From: Euryarchaeota archaeon UBA121
GTDB lineage: Archaea > Thermoplasmatota > Poseidoniia > Poseidoniales > Thalassarchaeaceae
Length of the DNA: 17,413 nucleotides
Direction: 5' to 3'
Assembly (NCBI GenBank): GCA_002499865.1
Contig: DANL01000002.1
Span: 17,689-35,101, forward strand
Shown here piece by piece: positions 15,509 to 17,413 of this stretch. The notes beneath the pieces were generated by a model. The model was given only the letters and a program-made list of their open reading frames with translations. It had not been told where the DNA came from and searched no databases. Both the position numbers and the translations under genes were made by a program. Positions within the stretch are counted from its first letter, which is position 1, and each line of letters opens with the position of its first letter.

Positions 15509-15616
15509 ATGAAGAGGGGTTCCCGCGCTTGGAAGAAGCGAGGGCAGCAGCGCTGGAAGTGGCGTAAGAAGAAGCTGAGAAGGAGAAAGGCCGCTCGTAA
15601 AAGAGCGAAGCAGTAG
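15509..15616 (+). CDS. rpl41e: Ribosomal protein eL41-like, 35 residues
   Basis: A complete 35-codon ORF, ATG at 15509 to TAG at 15614-15616, too short for ordinary gene callers. Nineteen of 35 residues are Lys or Arg, with three Trp. The C-terminal half, KWRKKKLRRRKAARKRAKQ, resembles the single-helix eL41 of eukaryotes (KWRKKRMRRLKRKRRK), which sits at the ribosomal subunit interface. The N-terminal half (MKRGSRAWKKRGQQRW) is an extension relative to the 25-residue eukaryotic form. It follows tRNA-Arg, has a TATA-like box 22 bases upstream, and is followed at once by oligo-T tracts typical of archaeal termination. Short length and biased composition keep the family call below certainty, but the tailored promoter and terminator support a real gene. 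Confidence 0.75.
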   Translation: MKRGSRAWKKRGQQRWKWRKKKLRRRKAARKRAKQ

Positions 15617-15675
15617 TTGTTTTTCGCTAGAAATCGTCTTTTTCGATTCTGTTAGTAATCAACTCGTTTTTCCCC
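15617..15675 (+). terminator. Oligo-T terminator cluster after eL41
   Basis: Three runs of five or more T (within GTTTTTC, TCTTTTTC and CGTTTTTC) occur within 60 bases of the eL41 stop. The first two are bracketed by an imperfect dyad AGAAATCG/CGATTCT. Archaeal RNA polymerase terminates at such T-tracts. Confidence 0.6.
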
Positions 15676-15848
15676 ATAAGTAATTCTGTCAACTGGAATT
15701 GATAAAATAGTCTCGTGAGATAGTGGCTGGCATCAGAAGGCATTGTTTGGGTTGCATTGATTAGATCATGATTGATTTATGGAAAGTCATTGTGATGTAA
15801 ACAAACAATCAGGCGCATAATTGATATCTGGTGTATCAATGGAACTTT
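15676..15848 (+). other. Intergenic stretch with promoter of the downstream membrane protein
   Basis: No convincing ORF or RNA gene is seen. CATAATTGA (15816-15824) is a TATA-like box ending 25 bases before the ATG at 15849. The ATTGAT and TTGAT-type words here loosely resemble the TTGATAA motifs upstream of glutamine synthetase. Confidence 0.4.
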
Positions 15849-16754
15849 ATGGCGGGAGTCAGGGAGTACTCTGATATTGATCGTTCGTGGACCACTTTCT
15901 CACTGGTCGGGATAGTACTCGCTCTATCCTTACTTTTGATCTACATGGGAGATAATTTCTCTGATAATTCAATTTCTAGCATATCCTCTTCTGAAAAAAT
16001 TTCCACTCCAGGGATTGCCGTTTTCAGGGCGACCGTATCCCTAGTTTGCTTCTCCACTATCGCATCAATAGTTCTGGATCCAAAAGGCATGACCTACAAC
16101 CTTCTAGATTATGAGACAAAATCATATGGTCCGAAGAAGATTACTGGAACTACGAGAATGTCTGCATTTACAATGTGGAGCTTCACATTAATGGGAGTCT
16201 ACTTTGCTGTATCGTCATACTCCTCTTGGTCAGTTCACTACGGTTGGGAATTGGGAGAATGGGCGGTCTGGTTAGTACCCGCACTTTTCTCCTCTGCAAT
16301 AGCATCGGCATTTCTAGTGACAGTTACCGTAACCTACATGCTGATACCTGAAGCCAATAAGAGAGGGGATAATATCACTCATTATTTCAAGTGGGACAGT
16401 CAGCTTATGCACAATGGGAATGTAATTTTCATCCTCGTTGAAATGGCGGTTTCTGATATTTCATTGAGTCTTTGGCATATTCCATATCCAGTCATATTCT
16501 GTTGTGCTTACGTCCTATTTTCGGCATTCAATGCAAGAAGATCGGGCATCTACTTCTACGACTTCATTGATCCAAGATTGAATGGTTCTCATATTATTCA
16601 TATGGTCCTTCTGGGAGTAATGTCAATACACTACATTCTAGCATTTACAATACAGAGTTTGGCTGAACTAAACTTCACTGCATATTTACTGTTATTGGCC
16701 GTCATAGGCTATCTGGTCACCACTTTCAGTAACCCCTCAGATAAGAGAGACTAG
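15849..16754 (+). CDS. Polytopic membrane protein, distant FAR-17a/AIG1-like resemblance
   Basis: The ATG at 15849 (301 residues) is chosen because a TATA-like element lies 25 bases upstream; a GTG at 15831 would add six residues. About seven hydrophobic helices are seen (about residues 16-33, 55-76, 105-124, 138-166, 191-205, 210-228 and 251-270, with a last one at 277-293). An intramembrane His (LMHNGN, near 188) is followed by a Glu one helix-face later, a Pro-rich turn (HIPYP) and an aromatic FYDFIDP segment. This order recalls FAR-17a/AIG1 (Pr6Pr) proteins, some of which are lipid hydrolases, but the match is weak and function is unassigned. The 3' end overlaps the convergent triosephosphate isomerase gene by 18 bases. 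Confidence 0.8.
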   Translation: MAGVREYSDIDRSWTTFSLVGIVLALSLLLIYMGDNFSDNSISSISSSEKISTPGIAVFRATVSLVCFSTIASIVLDPKGMTYNLLDYETKSYGPKKITGTTRMSAFTMWSFTLMGVYFAVSSYSSWSVHYGWELGEWAVWLVPALFSSAIASAFLVTVTVTYMLIPEANKRGDNITHYFKWDSQLMHNGNVIFILVEMAVSDISLSLWHIPYPVIFCCAYVLFSAFNARRSGIYFYDFIDPRLNGSHIIHMVLLGVMSIHYILAFTIQSLAELNFTAYLLLLAVIGYLVTTFSNPSDKRD

Positions 16755-17399
16755 ATCCTCGAGCGCTTCTTTTGGGTTTGGAGACTTAGTCACACCACTG
16801 GCCAGCAGAACTCCACTAACACCGAGTTCGATGGCTCTCGAAACATCGAGTCCGGACTTGATTCCTGCACCACATAAGACCCTGACCTCTTCACTGGCTT
16901 CCCTAACTGCTGAAGCCGTGTCAGATACAATTTGAGGATCTGCAGATGTGACTGAGACGTCCCCCCCGATTAGCTCGGGAGGTTCCACCGCTACGTAGTT
17001 AGGCACCAATGCGGACAGAGACTTGGCTTCGTCAATATCGGCTGCGCAAGCACATACCTCGAAGTCTTCTGGGACTTGATCCAATAGCATGGCAACATGC
17101 TCGAGGCTAACCTTGTGCTCTGCATGATTTATCAAGGTCCCCTTAGCACCTCTGGAAATAGCAGTCTCCGGATGGAGCCACCCTGTATTGGAGCCGAAAC
17201 CTATTGGATCCAGGTGCTGGCACCAGACCTCTAGATCCGGAGCCGCATCAACTACCTTGGAGATATCCAGAGCTGAAACGGCCGCCACTAGTCTGGCATT
17301 GGTGTCTATTGACTCCATGGTTAGTGCCAGTTTCTCTGCAGATAGGCCTTGAGCGCCCTGATATGTCTTGAAATTGACGATAATTAAGGGAGTAGTCAT
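16737..17399 (-). CDS. tpiA: Triosephosphate isomerase, archaeal type
   Basis: The enzyme interconverts dihydroxyacetone phosphate and glyceraldehyde 3-phosphate in glycolysis and gluconeogenesis. At 220 residues it matches the short archaeal form (about 220-230), against about 250 in bacteria and eukaryotes. Catalytic groups are visible: Asn9 and Lys11 in VNFKTY, His92 in INHAEH (archaea usually NHSE) and Glu139 in VAVEPPELIG. Phosphate-binding elements CGAGI (176-180) and GVLLASGVTK (196-205) follow. The start is the ATG at 17399; only 14 bases lie upstream, so its promoter is not visible. It overlaps the convergent membrane protein gene by 18 bases. Confidence 0.96.
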   Translation of the reverse strand: MTTPLIIVNFKTYQGAQGLSAEKLALTMESIDTNARLVAAVSALDISKVVDAAPDLEVWCQHLDPIGFGSNTGWLHPETAISRGAKGTLINHAEHKVSLEHVAMLLDQVPEDFEVCACAADIDEAKSLSALVPNYVAVEPPELIGGDVSVTSADPQIVSDTASAVREASEEVRVLCGAGIKSGLDVSRAIELGVSGVLLASGVTKSPNPKEALEDLVSLI

Positions 17400-17413
17400 A
17401 GTTGCGGGAAGGC

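Noticed and set aside
1..17413. CRISPR array, IS element, prophage or integrated element at a tRNA
   Set aside because: No regularly spaced repeats, no transposase or integrase gene, and no duplicated tRNA 3' end were seen beside any of the three tRNAs.

Overview
The window reads as chromosomal DNA of a euryarchaeon, most likely a planktonic Thermoplasmatota lineage such as Marine Group II (Ca. Poseidoniales). That placement is inference. The support is an archaeal-type triosephosphate isomerase, a tRNA-Trp with a canonical-position archaeal intron carrying a box C/D guide, a tiny eL41-like ribosomal protein gene, TATA-like boxes 23-30 bases before start codons (leaderless style), and several very large Asp/Ser/Thr-rich exported proteins with Ca-binding-like repeats. 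Gene density is high, with no IS element, CRISPR array or phage module visible.

Layout. Bases 1-2957 (minus) hold the N-terminal 985 residues of a giant secreted protein with tandem Ig-like repeats, running off the left edge. A divergent membrane protein of unknown function (3117-4214, plus) converges on a minus-strand run spanning 11258 down to 4188. In transcription order that run is: a DUF92/TMEM19 membrane protein, a 780-residue membrane protein with an embedded cysteine-less thioredoxin-like domain, intron-containing tRNA-Trp, a membrane-anchored subtilisin-like protease, a class I aminotransferase, and a small membrane ORF lying in the aminotransferase frame just past its TGA stop. From 11370 rightwards come a CPBP/CAAX-type intramembrane protease (plus), a small zinc-ribbon protein (minus), a D-amino-acid-oxidase-family flavoenzyme (plus) and a convergent type II glutamine synthetase (minus). 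An AT-rich, motif-laden control region follows. Next are tRNA-Ala(GGC) (minus), a zinc metalloprotease-like protein with a zinc ribbon (plus), tRNA-Arg(TCT), eL41, a polytopic membrane protein, and archaeal triosephosphate isomerase (minus).

Themes. Nitrogen and amino-acid metabolism (aminotransferase, D-amino-acid-oxidase-like enzyme, glutamine synthetase) and protein turnover at the cell surface (subtilase, CPBP protease) sit beside translation genes (three tRNAs, eL41). A scavenger of dissolved proteins and amino acids would fit, but this is inferred from gene content only. The best-supported unusual item is the tRNA-Trp intron. It contains a complete box C/D RNA whose D guide makes a perfect 10-bp duplex with its own pre-tRNA anticodon loop, placing the N+5 methylation target exactly on C34.
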